Assembly (NCBI RefSeq): GCF_004352915.1 | Contig: NZ_SJSY01000074.1 | Location: 1 to 64,000, forward strand | DNA length: 64,000 nt | Direction: 5' to 3' | From: Flavobacterium zhairuonense | GTDB taxonomy: Bacteria > Bacteroidota > Bacteroidia > Flavobacteriales > Flavobacteriaceae | Notes under the pieces: model-generated | What the model was told of the DNA's origin: nothing | Database searches by the model: none | Seen by the model: only the letters and a program-made list of their open reading frames with translations | In this document: one piece after another, positions 51,586 to 59,025 of the stretch | How the letters are laid out: each line of letters begins with the position of its first letter | Numbering within the stretch: position 1 is the stretch's first letter | Made by a program: the position numbers and the translations under genes

Positions 51586-52583
51586 GAAAAATTTTAATTG
51601 ATAAAAAATTAGAAAAAAAAGTTCAAGATTTTAGTAGCAGTTTATTCTCAGCAAGAAGTAAAAATTTTATTAAACCTAAAGAATCGTTACAAAGCTTACA
51701 TGATAGGCTAGGAAAAATAAAACATAAAAAGCATAGAGAATATATTAATAAAATTATAAGTGAATATTCTACAATAATTACCGCTACCCCTTTAAAAATA
51801 GAAACTTTAATTAAAGAGTTTAATTCTATTGATAGTGGGGTTATACTTAATCAATATGTTCCTGATAAAAAAGTAAAATTCTATGAAGCAATTATAAAAG
51901 CAATGAAATACGAAGAATTACGAGATTCTGAATTTCATTCATATCTTAAAGCTTCAGGTATTAAAACTTGTGTATATTGTAATGCTCAACTTAATGTTGT
52001 TGTAAATTTTTCTTTTTATGACAAAAAGAAAAAAAAGAGAAAACCTAAAACTATGGCCAAATTAGAGTTGGATCATTTTTACTCTAAATCAAAGCATCCT
52101 TTCTTATGTACTTCTTTTTACAATCTTTATCCAGTTTGTGGAAATTGCAATCGTGCAAAACACGACAATGAAATAGATTTTGAATTGTATACAGATAATA
52201 TAAATGATCTAGATAAGTTTAGATTTTGGATTGATGAAGAATCTATTTTAACTTATTGGTTATCTTTAAATAATGAGGATTTAAAAGTACATTTTGAAAG
52301 TATGGATGGCAATTTTGATTTTATTAATGAATATAATAAAATGTTCGGAATTCAAGGTATTTATGATACCCAAATAGATATCGCAGAAGAACTTGTGCAC
52401 AAAGCTAAAGTATATAATGATGTTTATAAAAAAAGTTTAGTAAACAGTTTCAAAACTTTATTTCCTGACAAATCAATATTAGATAGACTTATTGTCGGAA
52501 ATTATGCTGATGAATCAGATATACATAAAAGACCAATGGCAAAATACTCACAAGATATAGCAAAACAATTAAAATTGATTTAG
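51582..52583 (+). CDS. HNH nuclease partner (PtuB-type)
   Basis: 333 residues. HNH domain in the middle: CVYCN (C130), LELDHFYSKSKHPFL (catalytic D164-H165), LYPVCGNCNRAKHD (about 182-197), with both zinc Cys pairs. The N-terminal helical region (1-120) and a C-terminal helical part (about 245-333) flank it. Start overlaps the ATPase stop by four bases (ATGA), so production is coupled. In Septu the pair cleaves nucleic acid on phage infection. Ends at a strong terminator. Confidence 0.82.
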   Translation: MRKILIDKKLEKKVQDFSSSLFSARSKNFIKPKESLQSLHDRLGKIKHKKHREYINKIISEYSTIITATPLKIETLIKEFNSIDSGVILNQYVPDKKVKFYEAIIKAMKYEELRDSEFHSYLKASGIKTCVYCNAQLNVVVNFSFYDKKKKKRKPKTMAKLELDHFYSKSKHPFLCTSFYNLYPVCGNCNRAKHDNEIDFELYTDNINDLDKFRFWIDEESILTYWLSLNNEDLKVHFESMDGNFDFINEYNKMFGIQGIYDTQIDIAEELVHKAKVYNDVYKKSLVNSFKTLFPDKSILDRLIVGNYADESDIHKRPMAKYSQDIAKQLKLI

Positions 52584-52611
52584 AAGTAAAATTTATAAAA
52601 TTTGTCTTTAT

Positions 52612-52654
52612 AAAAGTAAAAACCTCGATATTTAAAACCGAGGTTTTTACTTTT
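52612..52654 (+). terminator. Terminator of the Septu-like pair
   Basis: Perfect 16-bp stem (AAAAGTAAAAACCTCG and complement) around ATATTTAAAAC. Confidence 0.9.
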
Positions 52655-52728
52655 TATAAAACTTATTATTCAGTTTAAATAAGAATCCAAATACACGGGG
52701 CTCTTTAAAGCTGAGCTCCAGGCGTTAA

Positions 52729-52962
52729 CTATTTCTTTTCAAAGTCAAACATAAAAGACATTTCAACACCTAATCCTACTGATAATGACTTTATAGTGCA
52801 AATGGTTGGGTTTATCGCACCTCTTTCTATTCTAGTGATTTGTGGAAGTGAAACTTCTGAAAGATTTGCTAGTTGTTCTTGGGACATATTTTTCCCTTCT
52901 CGCATCTGTTTTAAATGCTTACCAAATTTAATTAAATACTCTTTGTCTATCGTGTAAATCAA
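52729..52962 (-). CDS. XRE-family HTH regulator
   Basis: 77 residues. HTH_3 domain: FGKHLKQMREGKNMSQEQLANLSEVSLPQITRIERGAINPTICTIKSLSVGLGVEM, with the Q-x-x-x-S-x-x-x-I recognition helix. There is a stop directly upstream and no ATG in a useful place, so TTG at 52962 is the probable start. Two matching palindromes lie just upstream (52994-53030), so it likely represses itself, and perhaps the divergent lipoprotein gene at 53160. Confidence 0.88.
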   Translation of the reverse strand: MIYTIDKEYLIKFGKHLKQMREGKNMSQEQLANLSEVSLPQITRIERGAINPTICTIKSLSVGLGVEMSFMFDFEKK

Positions 52963-52993
52963 TTATGAAGGATTATTTACATGTAAAATTCCT

Positions 52994-53030
52994 CTAATCA
53001 TTTATGATTTAACTAATCATGTATGATTAG
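52994..53030. promoter_or_regulatory. Two palindromic operators CTAATCAT-n2-ATGATTAG
   Basis: Site 1 at 52994-53011 (CTAATCAT TT ATGATTTA) and site 2 at 53013-53030 (CTAATCAT GT ATGATTAG, perfect arms). Centres are 19 bp apart, so two dimers would bind on nearly the same face. Between the XRE gene and the divergent gene. Confidence 0.8.
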
Positions 53031-53159
53031 TTAGTTGTTTTTTTATATTTTTACTGCAGCAAAGTCTAAAAATTATTGACTTGATGGAGTCTGGAAACCA
53101 TATTAAACGGGGCGTATCTGAAAAGCTTAAGAGTAGGAAAAACTTAATCAAAGAATAAA

Positions 53160-53918
53160 ATGAAAAAAATCAATTTAATGTTAATTATTATTAGTGGAGG
53201 CTTAATAATCTCCTGTGGAGGTAAGAATGACAAAAGTGAATCAAAAAGCAAAGAAGAAGAGAAAATATCTACTGAGGTATTGGTGAAAAATGATTGTCAA
53301 TGCTCAGATTTAAATTTGGAAAATAACTTACTGAATGGAATTCCTCGAAAATTAAAAGATATAAGAAAAAAAGGAACAAATGAATTGTATACTGGAACTT
53401 GTATAGAAAAAGACCAACACGATTCTATTATTAGAAAAGTTGAGGTAAAGAATGGTTGGGTAAACAGAGAAATTCTTAAAAAGAAAATTGATAAGAGCAA
53501 GTCTTATATTACAATGAGCGATTTTACCTTTGAAAATGCTGCAAAAAATAGTGGATGGAGTATAGATATTGGTCAATTATCTGAAAAAGACGAAGGTGTT
53601 AGCAGTTATTATGTTAGTAAGTTTGAGGAAATGCAAAATGGAAAAATAATCAATAATTGGGTGTTAGATTTGAAAAATTTTGACTTTGATTATAATATAA
53701 ATGATGTTGTGTATGGAGTTTATTCAATAAAGTTTGAACCCTCTCGTAAAGATGGATTAGATGATAAAAACTGGAAACCTAATTCTATGTCTAATGCTGA
53801 ATCTGACCGTCCAAATTATGGTGGGCCATGGATTGTGAAAAATATTTCACTAAGTGAATATTCACAAATATTAAATGGATTAAAAAAAGAAGTTCCACAT
53901 TTTAATTATTGGAAATAA
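53160..53918 (+). CDS. Island lipoprotein, hypothetical
   Basis: 252 residues, lipobox LIISCGG followed by a Lys/Glu/Ser-rich linker. Mature part has the cysteines NDCQCSD and GTCIEKD, and the segment ELYTGTCIEKDQHDSIIRKVEVKNGWVNREI, reminiscent of MORN-like repeat lipoproteins. No known function. It is divergent from the XRE gene across the operator region and followed 48 bp later by another exported protein. Confidence 0.68.
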   Translation: MKKINLMLIIISGGLIISCGGKNDKSESKSKEEEKISTEVLVKNDCQCSDLNLENNLLNGIPRKLKDIRKKGTNELYTGTCIEKDQHDSIIRKVEVKNGWVNREILKKKIDKSKSYITMSDFTFENAAKNSGWSIDIGQLSEKDEGVSSYYVSKFEEMQNGKIINNWVLDLKNFDFDYNINDVVYGVYSIKFEPSRKDGLDDKNWKPNSMSNAESDRPNYGGPWIVKNISLSEYSQILNGLKKEVPHFNYWK

Positions 53919-53966
53919 TATAAAGTTTCATAATAAACAGATAGTAGAATTATAATTTAAAAAAGT

Positions 53967-54383
53967 ATGAAGAAAATAATTACTGTGGTATTGATTTTAG
54001 TGTTCAATTTAGGTTTCTCTCAATTAAATGGAGTTTACAAAAGTAAAGATGGTTTGTATAAACTTACAATTTCTAACTATTCAAAACAGAAACAATCATT
54101 TAATTTTGTTTGGGAGGGATTAAATCCAAATGATTTATGTAGTTGTGGTGGAGAAGGAATAGCTAGAGAGGACAACGATGAACCAAAAAATGGAGAATTT
54201 TTTCTAACCGAAGAAGATCCTCAAGGAGGATACAACTATATACTTCAATTTAACGTTAAACCTAATAATGTGTTAAATGTTAAAGTGTTAGGAAATATTG
54301 ATATGCTGTGGGGTTGTGGTAATGGTTGTCGAATAGGAAATGAAATTTTTCACAAAATAGTTTCTAAAAAAAGAAAAGTATAG
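53967..54383 (+). CDS. Small exported protein of the island
   Basis: 138 residues with a signal peptide (MKKIITVVLILVFNLGFSQ). The mature chain has four cysteines (LCSCGGEG and LWGCGNGCRIG) and a beta-rich core (GVYKSKDGLYKLTISNY, YILQFNVKPNNVLNVKVLG). Function unknown; cotranscribed with the lipoprotein and ended by a terminator. Confidence 0.65.
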   Translation: MKKIITVVLILVFNLGFSQLNGVYKSKDGLYKLTISNYSKQKQSFNFVWEGLNPNDLCSCGGEGIAREDNDEPKNGEFFLTEEDPQGGYNYILQFNVKPNNVLNVKVLGNIDMLWGCGNGCRIGNEIFHKIVSKKRKV

Positions 54384-54402
54384 ATATTATACCCTTAAAT
54401 AT

Positions 54403-54443
54403 AAAAAAGAAATCTTGTTCTTATTAACAAGATTTCTTTTTTA
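54403..54443. terminator. Terminator after the small exported protein
   Basis: Perfect stem AAAAAAGAAATCTTGTT / AACAAGATTTCTTTTTT around CTTATT; convergent genes share it. Confidence 0.9.
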
Positions 54444-54457
54444 TATAGATATTGAGA

Positions 54458-54610
54458 TTAATTTAGTCTCTCCATCTTTATCTTTAATTCTTCAATTTGT
54501 ATTTTAATTCTCAATTTTTCCCTTTTTTTAGGATCTTTTTCAAACTTTAGTTTGAAGTTTCCAATTTCAATATTAGTCTGGCATTTTTTAATTTTATCAT
54601 TATCAATCAT
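54458..54610 (-). CDS. 50-residue basic/acidic helical protein
   Basis: Starts with ATG at 54610 (MIDNDKIKKCQTNIEIGNF) and ends TAA at 54458; sequence is Lys/Glu-rich and probably one long helix (KREKLRIKIQIEELKIKMERLN). Its ATG overlaps the stop of the upstream 69-residue gene (ATGA), strong evidence of a real coupled gene. Last of a three-gene cluster near attR. Function unknown. Confidence 0.65.
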   Translation of the reverse strand: MIDNDKIKKCQTNIEIGNFKLKFEKDPKKREKLRIKIQIEELKIKMERLN

Positions 54611-54816
54611 TCTAGTTTATTTAATTTTTCTGTAAGAATGATTTCCATTAATTCGAATACAGTCGTTTCGTTATATAAATGCAAATTCTTATATCTAATA
54701 ATTTCAGGTTTTTGCTTTTTTATTTCTCTTTGTATTTTAGATTTGGAAACTTTTAAAATTTGTTTGATAGTTTCAATATCATAAAGTGTTTTATCGTCTT
54801 TTATAAATTTTATCAT
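54607..54816 (-). CDS. Small excisionase-like HTH protein
   Basis: 69 residues: MIKFIKDDKTLYDIETIKQILKVSKSKIQREIKKQ, then PEIIRYKNLHLYNETTVFELMEIIL. The helix-turn-helix followed by a short beta wing and helix is the layout of Xis/MerR-type small proteins, which bend DNA for excision. It overlaps both neighbours (26 bp upstream, 4 bp downstream). Position beside attR suits a recombination directionality factor, but this is inferred. Confidence 0.6.
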   Translation of the reverse strand: MIKFIKDDKTLYDIETIKQILKVSKSKIQREIKKQKPEIIRYKNLHLYNETTVFELMEIILTEKLNKLE

Positions 54817-55093
54817 TCTTTAATCTCCAATAATTTTTTTCTAGTTTTTTATACTCTTTTAAGAGATCATCAATATTTTCGTCATCAATATTTTCATCAT
54901 TGTTTTGTTCATTTTCGTTTGAAGTGCTATTGTCATCATCAGGGTTTAAAATATCATCAATGTTGTCAACTAATTTGGTATTGTTTTTTTTTGCTTTTTC
55001 TGTTTCTTCTTGAGGTATTTCCTGGTCTTCCTTATTGTATTTCTCGACAACGAACTTTGCGAAGTCGATATACAAGCTTGTTTTCTTTTTCAT
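54791..55093 (-). CDS. Small acidic, Asn/Asp-rich protein
   Basis: 100 residues from the ATG at 55093 (MKKKTSLYIDFAKFVVEKYNK); an in-frame ATG at 55135 is an alternative. Strongly acidic middle (NIDDILNPDDDNSTSNENEQNNDENIDDENIDDLLKEYKKLEKNYW) with a basic end. The opening looks like a short helical binding segment. First of the three-gene cluster at the right end. No known family. Confidence 0.6.
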   Translation of the reverse strand: MKKKTSLYIDFAKFVVEKYNKEDQEIPQEETEKAKKNNTKLVDNIDDILNPDDDNSTSNENEQNNDENIDDENIDDLLKEYKKLEKNYWRLKNDKIYKRR

Positions 55094-55335
55094 ATAATAT
55101 TTTTCTTTTTTTTGAATTAAAACAAATCGATTCAATTCATATATTATATATAAGAAATGTAAAGGTGTTTTTTTAATAGATGGATTTTTTAAAGTAATAT
55201 TTTTATGTATGTTGTATTAGCATGTAAATACATTTCTTGGGCATTTCTCAAATATTTTAAAACAATTGACTTTAATGAGTCTTCAGTTCTTTTTTACTAC
55301 CTTTGCGACATTTAAGATAAAAGAAGATAATAAAG

Positions 55336-55357
55336 TTTCCCACTTTTTGTCCCGCTT
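55336..55357 (+). promoter_or_regulatory. Right-end TTTCCCACTT repeats (candidate integrase arm sites)
   Basis: TTTCCCACTT at 55336-55345 and a related TGTCCCGCTT at 55348-55357, spaced 12 bp, matching the pair at 35260-35280 near the other end. About 50-70 bp inside attR. Confidence 0.5.
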
Positions 55358-55408
55358 TTGAAGGGGTGTTATTTATTTTGTTGAAAATAAACATATTAGA
55401 AACAACTA

Positions 55409-55434
55409 TACTTTTGCGCATGCAACACAACGTA
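55409..55434 (+). repeat. attR, 26-bp direct repeat
   Basis: Identical to 35151-35176. Holds TACTTTTG (55409-55416) three bases before the guaA ATG at 55420. The -33 region upstream is island DNA (TTG at 55381-55383 with a long 25-bp spacer), so the present promoter differs from the native one. Confidence 0.92.
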
Positions 55435-56949
55435 CTTATTTTAGATTTCGGATCGCAATATACACAGCTTATTGCGCGTAGAGTTCGCGAATTAAATATA
55501 TTCTGCGAAATTTTTCCTTACAATCACATTCCAAGTGATTTATCAAGTTATAAAGCCGTAATTTTAGGAGGAAGCCCTTTCTCTGTTAGAGGAGAAGATG
55601 CACCGCATCCTGATTTATCGCAAATTAGAGGTAAAATGCCTTTACTTGCTGTTTGTTACGGAGCACAATATTTAGCACACTTTAGTGGTGGAGAAGTTGC
55701 TGCTTCAAACACAAGAGAATACGGTAGAGCTAACTTGTCTTATATTAAAGAAGGCGAAACTTTCTTTGAAGGAGTTTCAGAAAACAGCCAAGTTTGGATG
55801 AGCCATAGCGATAGTATCAAAGCGCTTCCAACAAATGCTGTAAAGCTTGCAAGCACACATGATGTAGAATATGCAGCTTACAAAATTGAAGGCGAAACTA
55901 CTTATGCAATTCAATACCATCCAGAAGTTTACCATTCAACAGATGGAAAACAGATGTTGGAAAACTTCTTAGTAAAAATTGCTGAAGTTCCTCAAAACTT
56001 TACTCCAAATGCTTTCGTTGACGAAATGGTAGCAGAATTAAAAGAGAAATTAGGAAACGATAAAGTAGTTCTTGGTTTATCTGGAGGAGTAGATTCTACA
56101 GTAGCAGCAGTTTTATTAAACAAAGCAATCGGACAAAACTTATACTGTATCTTCGTTAACAACGGACTTTTGCGTAAAAACGAATTCCAAAATGTATTAG
56201 ATCAATACAAAGGAATGGGATTAAATGTAAAAGGAGTAGATGCTGGAGATCGTTTTCTTGGCGAATTAGCCGGAATCAGTGATCCAGAAACAAAACGTAA
56301 AACAATTGGTCGTGTATTTATCGAGGTTTTTGATGATGAATCACACTTGTTAGAAGATGTAAAATGGTTGGCGCAAGGAACTATTTACCCAGACGTAATC
56401 GAATCTGTTTCGGTAAAAGGACCATCTGCAACTATTAAATCACACCACAATGTTGGTGGATTACCAGATTATATGAAATTAAAAATTGTAGAACCACTTA
56501 GAATGCTTTTCAAAGATGAAGTACGAAGAGTAGGAGCTACATTAGGAATAGATCCTGAATTATTAGGAAGACACCCTTTCCCAGGACCAGGATTATCAAT
56601 CAGAATTTTGGGAGATATTACTCCAGAGAAAGTTAGAATTTTACAAGATGTAGATTCTGTATTTATCGAAGGATTAAAATCTTGGGGATTATACGATAAA
56701 GTTTGGCAAGCTGGAGCAATTTTGCTTCCTGTAAACTCTGTTGGGGTTATGGGCGATGAGCGTACTTACGAAAAAGTAGTAGCGCTTAGAGCTGTAGAAT
56801 CGACAGACGGTATGACTGCTGACTGGGTTCATTTACCTTACGATTTCTTGATGAAAGTATCAAATGATATCATCAATAAAGTAAAAGGCGTGAATCGTGT
56901 AGTTTACGATATTAGTTCAAAACCACCTGCAACAATTGAGTGGGAATAG
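55420..56949 (+). CDS. guaA: GMP synthase (glutamine-hydrolysing)
   Basis: 509 residues from the ATG at 55420; an in-frame start at 55366 would include island DNA. Converts XMP to GMP. Glutamine amidotransferase domain (about 1-195): catalytic Cys in [12 protein letters not shown], His/Glu in [14 protein letters not shown]-pyrophosphatase P-loop [14 protein letters not shown] (about 220-233), then the dimerisation domain with [16 protein letters not shown] and [11 protein letters not shown] at the end. Intact after the island inserted, because the att core restores its first codons. The -7 box three bases before ATG suggests a leaderless or nearly leaderless transcript. Confidence 0.96.
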   Translation: MQHNVLILDFGSQYTQLIARRVRELNIFCEIFPYNHIPSDLSSYKAVILGGSPFSVRGEDAPHPDLSQIRGKMPLLAVCYGAQYLAHFSGGEVAASNTREYGRANLSYIKEGETFFEGVSENSQVWMSHSDSIKALPTNAVKLASTHDVEYAAYKIEGETTYAIQYHPEVYHSTDGKQMLENFLVKIAEVPQNFTPNAFVDEMVAELKEKLGNDKVVLGLSGGVDSTVAAVLLNKAIGQNLYCIFVNNGLLRKNEFQNVLDQYKGMGLNVKGVDAGDRFLGELAGISDPETKRKTIGRVFIEVFDDESHLLEDVKWLAQGTIYPDVIESVSVKGPSATIKSHHNVGGLPDYMKLKIVEPLRMLFKDEVRRVGATLGIDPELLGRHPFPGPGLSIRILGDITPEKVRILQDVDSVFIEGLKSWGLYDKVWQAGAILLPVNSVGVMGDERTYEKVVALRAVESTDGMTADWVHLPYDFLMKVSNDIINKVKGVNRVVYDISSKPPATIEWE

Positions 56950-56960
56950 TAGTATATTTT

Positions 56961-56998
56961 AAAATTAAGGTCTTACATTTGTAAGGCCTTAATTTTTA
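56961..56998 (+). terminator. Terminator after guaA
   Basis: ATTAAGGTCTTAC / GTAAGGCCTTAAT stem (one G-T pair) with a short loop and T-run. Confidence 0.8.
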
Positions 56999-57011
56999 TA
57001 ACCTACTATTT

Positions 57012-58928
57012 ATGAGAGAATTTTTAACGTTTTTTCTTGTCTTTATTTTGTGTTTTAACAAAATAACTGCACAAGATTCATTTATCGAGCACAAAATTCA
57101 AAAGGGAGAAACCGCTTATTTTATAGCTCAAAAGTACAAGGTTTCGGTTGAAGAGATCTACAAATTCAATCCCGAATCACAAAACGGAATCAAAGACAAT
57201 CAAATTATTAAGGTTCCGGTTCATTCTTCAGAAAAACCAAAGCAAGATCAACAAATTACTCACATTGTTGGTGAAAAGGAAACTTTTTACGGTTTATCAA
57301 AAAAATATCATGTTTCTCAAGAAGCACTTCAGGAAGCAAATAAAGAAATTCTCGCCGGCGGACTTCAAGTGGGTCAGGAATTGGTTATTCCGCAAAATAG
57401 TTCAAATCTTTCGAAAACTGAAATTTCAAATTCTTCAAAAACAACACATCTTGTTATCGCAAAGGAATCCTTGTTCAGTATTGCCAGACAATACAATGTT
57501 TCGGTTCAGGATTTAGAAAGTCTGAATAAAGATATTTTGATTAACGGTTTGCAGATTGGACAGACGATTTCAATTCCGAATAAAAGAAAAACGTTGGATG
57601 GAAGAGTTCGTGTTATTAATCAGGAAACGGTTTTTCATGTAGTTGAACCAAAAGAAACGAAATTTTCGATTGCTAAAAAATACGGAATTTTGATCGATCA
57701 ATTGGAATCGCAAAATCCAGAAATTGTAAACGGATTAATTGTTGGAAATAAATTAGCCATCAATACAAAAGAAATAAAACCTGCAAATGAAAGTGAAGAA
57801 TTGATGCTTGCTTTGGCAGAAAAACAAGTTGTAGTTGAAAAAACAAAAGCCAAAACTGTAGAATTAGAAGATTTAAAAGACAGATTGGTAATTCAGAAAG
57901 AAATGAATCAGAAGATTATCAAAATCAATGATTTGAAAGTAAATCTGAATGATATGAATGGTTCTAAAGAAAATTCGGTTGAAAAACTTCGATTGGTTTT
58001 AGAAGCCAATAAAAATGTTCAGGATATTTTGATGGCTAAACTGGATTCATTGGTAAACACGATGAATAATGATTTGGTTGAATTAAAACGAATGGATGTT
58101 TTGAATGTTGATGAATCAAAACGTTTGGAAAAACTATCATATGAAAGCATTGGGAAAACAAGTGAATTATCTTCTCAATTAAAAAAAGAATTGGCTGAAA
58201 ACAGAAAAGCATATGCCGGCTTGATGAATAAAGTAGAGAAAATTGCTGTTGAAGAAAATCAGGAATACAAGAAAAAAATTCGCGAAAGCGAGAAAAATAA
58301 TAATGTGACTTCAATTCAGCAAAGGCTTTCTTTAGAAGAAATCAAACGCTACAAAATCCAACAGGAGCAAGGCGATGCCCAAAATCAGCTTTTGATTGCC
58401 AAAATCGATTCATTGGATACTCAGAAACAAATTGAAGTAAAAAGACATATTAGCAAAGCTTCTTATTATAGTATGGAAGCTCGAAAATTTGATGACAAAT
58501 TAGCTTTGATGAAACTGAAAAAGTATCAGGATGAAGCAATTAAAAAGCAAAATAAATCAGGTGTTCCTGAAGCTTCAAAAACAGTTTCGTTAGAAGAAAT
58601 GAAGCGTGAATTGGAAGAAAATCCGCTTAAAAAAGATAAAATAGTAAAAGTGGAAGTTTTTGATAATCTTAAAGAAGTTTCAAACGGGTATTACTTAGTT
58701 TTAGGTATATTTACAGACGCAACACTTCGCGATAAGCTTATCATGAAACTTATTGATTCTGGTGATTTTAACGCAAGTTTCTTTTTCAATATAAACAGTC
58801 TTTCGTATTATGTTTACTCGGACAAGTTCGAAAACATGGAAGAAGTTTTGTATAAATGCAAGAAAAAGGAAGAAGATGAGTTATATAAAGAAATTAGTAT
58901 TGCCAAAGCAGAGATTGATCTCAGATAA
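57012..58928 (+). CDS. LysM-domain envelope protein with coiled coil and SPOR-like end
   Basis: 638 residues. Signal peptide (LTFFLVFILCFNKITAQ), four LysM repeats (about 25-70, 83-126, 142-187, 208-250: each with GETAYFIAQKYKVSVEEIYKFNP- or KETFYGLSKKYHVS-like text), a long helical region (about 270-540), and a C-terminal alpha/beta piece (GYYLVLGIFTDATLRDKLIMKLIDSGDFNASFFFN, SYYVYSD) like SPOR-type glycan-binding domains. Binds peptidoglycan, so periplasmic. Sits with a second LysM gene 98 bp further on. Confidence 0.85.
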   Translation: MREFLTFFLVFILCFNKITAQDSFIEHKIQKGETAYFIAQKYKVSVEEIYKFNPESQNGIKDNQIIKVPVHSSEKPKQDQQITHIVGEKETFYGLSKKYHVSQEALQEANKEILAGGLQVGQELVIPQNSSNLSKTEISNSSKTTHLVIAKESLFSIARQYNVSVQDLESLNKDILINGLQIGQTISIPNKRKTLDGRVRVINQETVFHVVEPKETKFSIAKKYGILIDQLESQNPEIVNGLIVGNKLAINTKEIKPANESEELMLALAEKQVVVEKTKAKTVELEDLKDRLVIQKEMNQKIIKINDLKVNLNDMNGSKENSVEKLRLVLEANKNVQDILMAKLDSLVNTMNNDLVELKRMDVLNVDESKRLEKLSYESIGKTSELSSQLKKELAENRKAYAGLMNKVEKIAVEENQEYKKKIRESEKNNNVTSIQQRLSLEEIKRYKIQQEQGDAQNQLLIAKIDSLDTQKQIEVKRHISKASYYSMEARKFDDKLALMKLKKYQDEAIKKQNKSGVPEASKTVSLEEMKRELEENPLKKDKIVKVEVFDNLKEVSNGYYLVLGIFTDATLRDKLIMKLIDSGDFNASFFFNINSLSYYVYSDKFENMEEVLYKCKKKEEDELYKEISIAKAEIDLR

Positions 58929-59025
58929 TATTTGGGCAGGAATTAACACTGGCCCGAATCTTGCTTTGTCTAGAATTTAGTAACTTGTTTTTGAATTAAA
59001 AATTAAATTGTTTTAAGTCCTATTT

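Larger units (their letters stand above)
35151..55434. mobile_element. Integrative genomic island in the 5' end of guaA
   Basis: The sequence 35151-35176 is repeated without mismatch at 55409-55434. The left copy is followed by unrelated DNA and then a tyrosine recombinase; the right copy runs into intact guaA. Contents: integrase, serine recombinase, an inserted transposon, three nuclease/ATPase modules resembling phage defence, a polymerase-palm-like protein, XRE regulator, small excisionase-like cluster. The interior is visibly more AT-rich than its surroundings. No relaxase, coupling protein or secretion genes are seen, so it would need help to move between cells. Confidence 0.9.

Noticed and set aside
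49630..52583. Retron with a PtuAB effector
   Set aside because: No reverse transcriptase or msr/msd-like region is found next to the ATPase/HNH pair.
52963..52993. ATG start for the XRE gene
   Set aside because: A stop codon lies directly upstream in frame; only TTG at 52962 or a start inside the HTH is available.
54760..55176. Plus-strand ORF of 138 codons rich in His/Cys/Tyr
   Set aside because: Antisense shadow of two coupled minus-strand genes; composition (HHQGLKYHQCCQ) is typical of a shadow frame.
35151..55434. Conjugative element (ICE) or prophage
   Set aside because: No relaxase, TraG/VirD4-like or T4SS genes, and no capsid, terminase or tail genes are visible.
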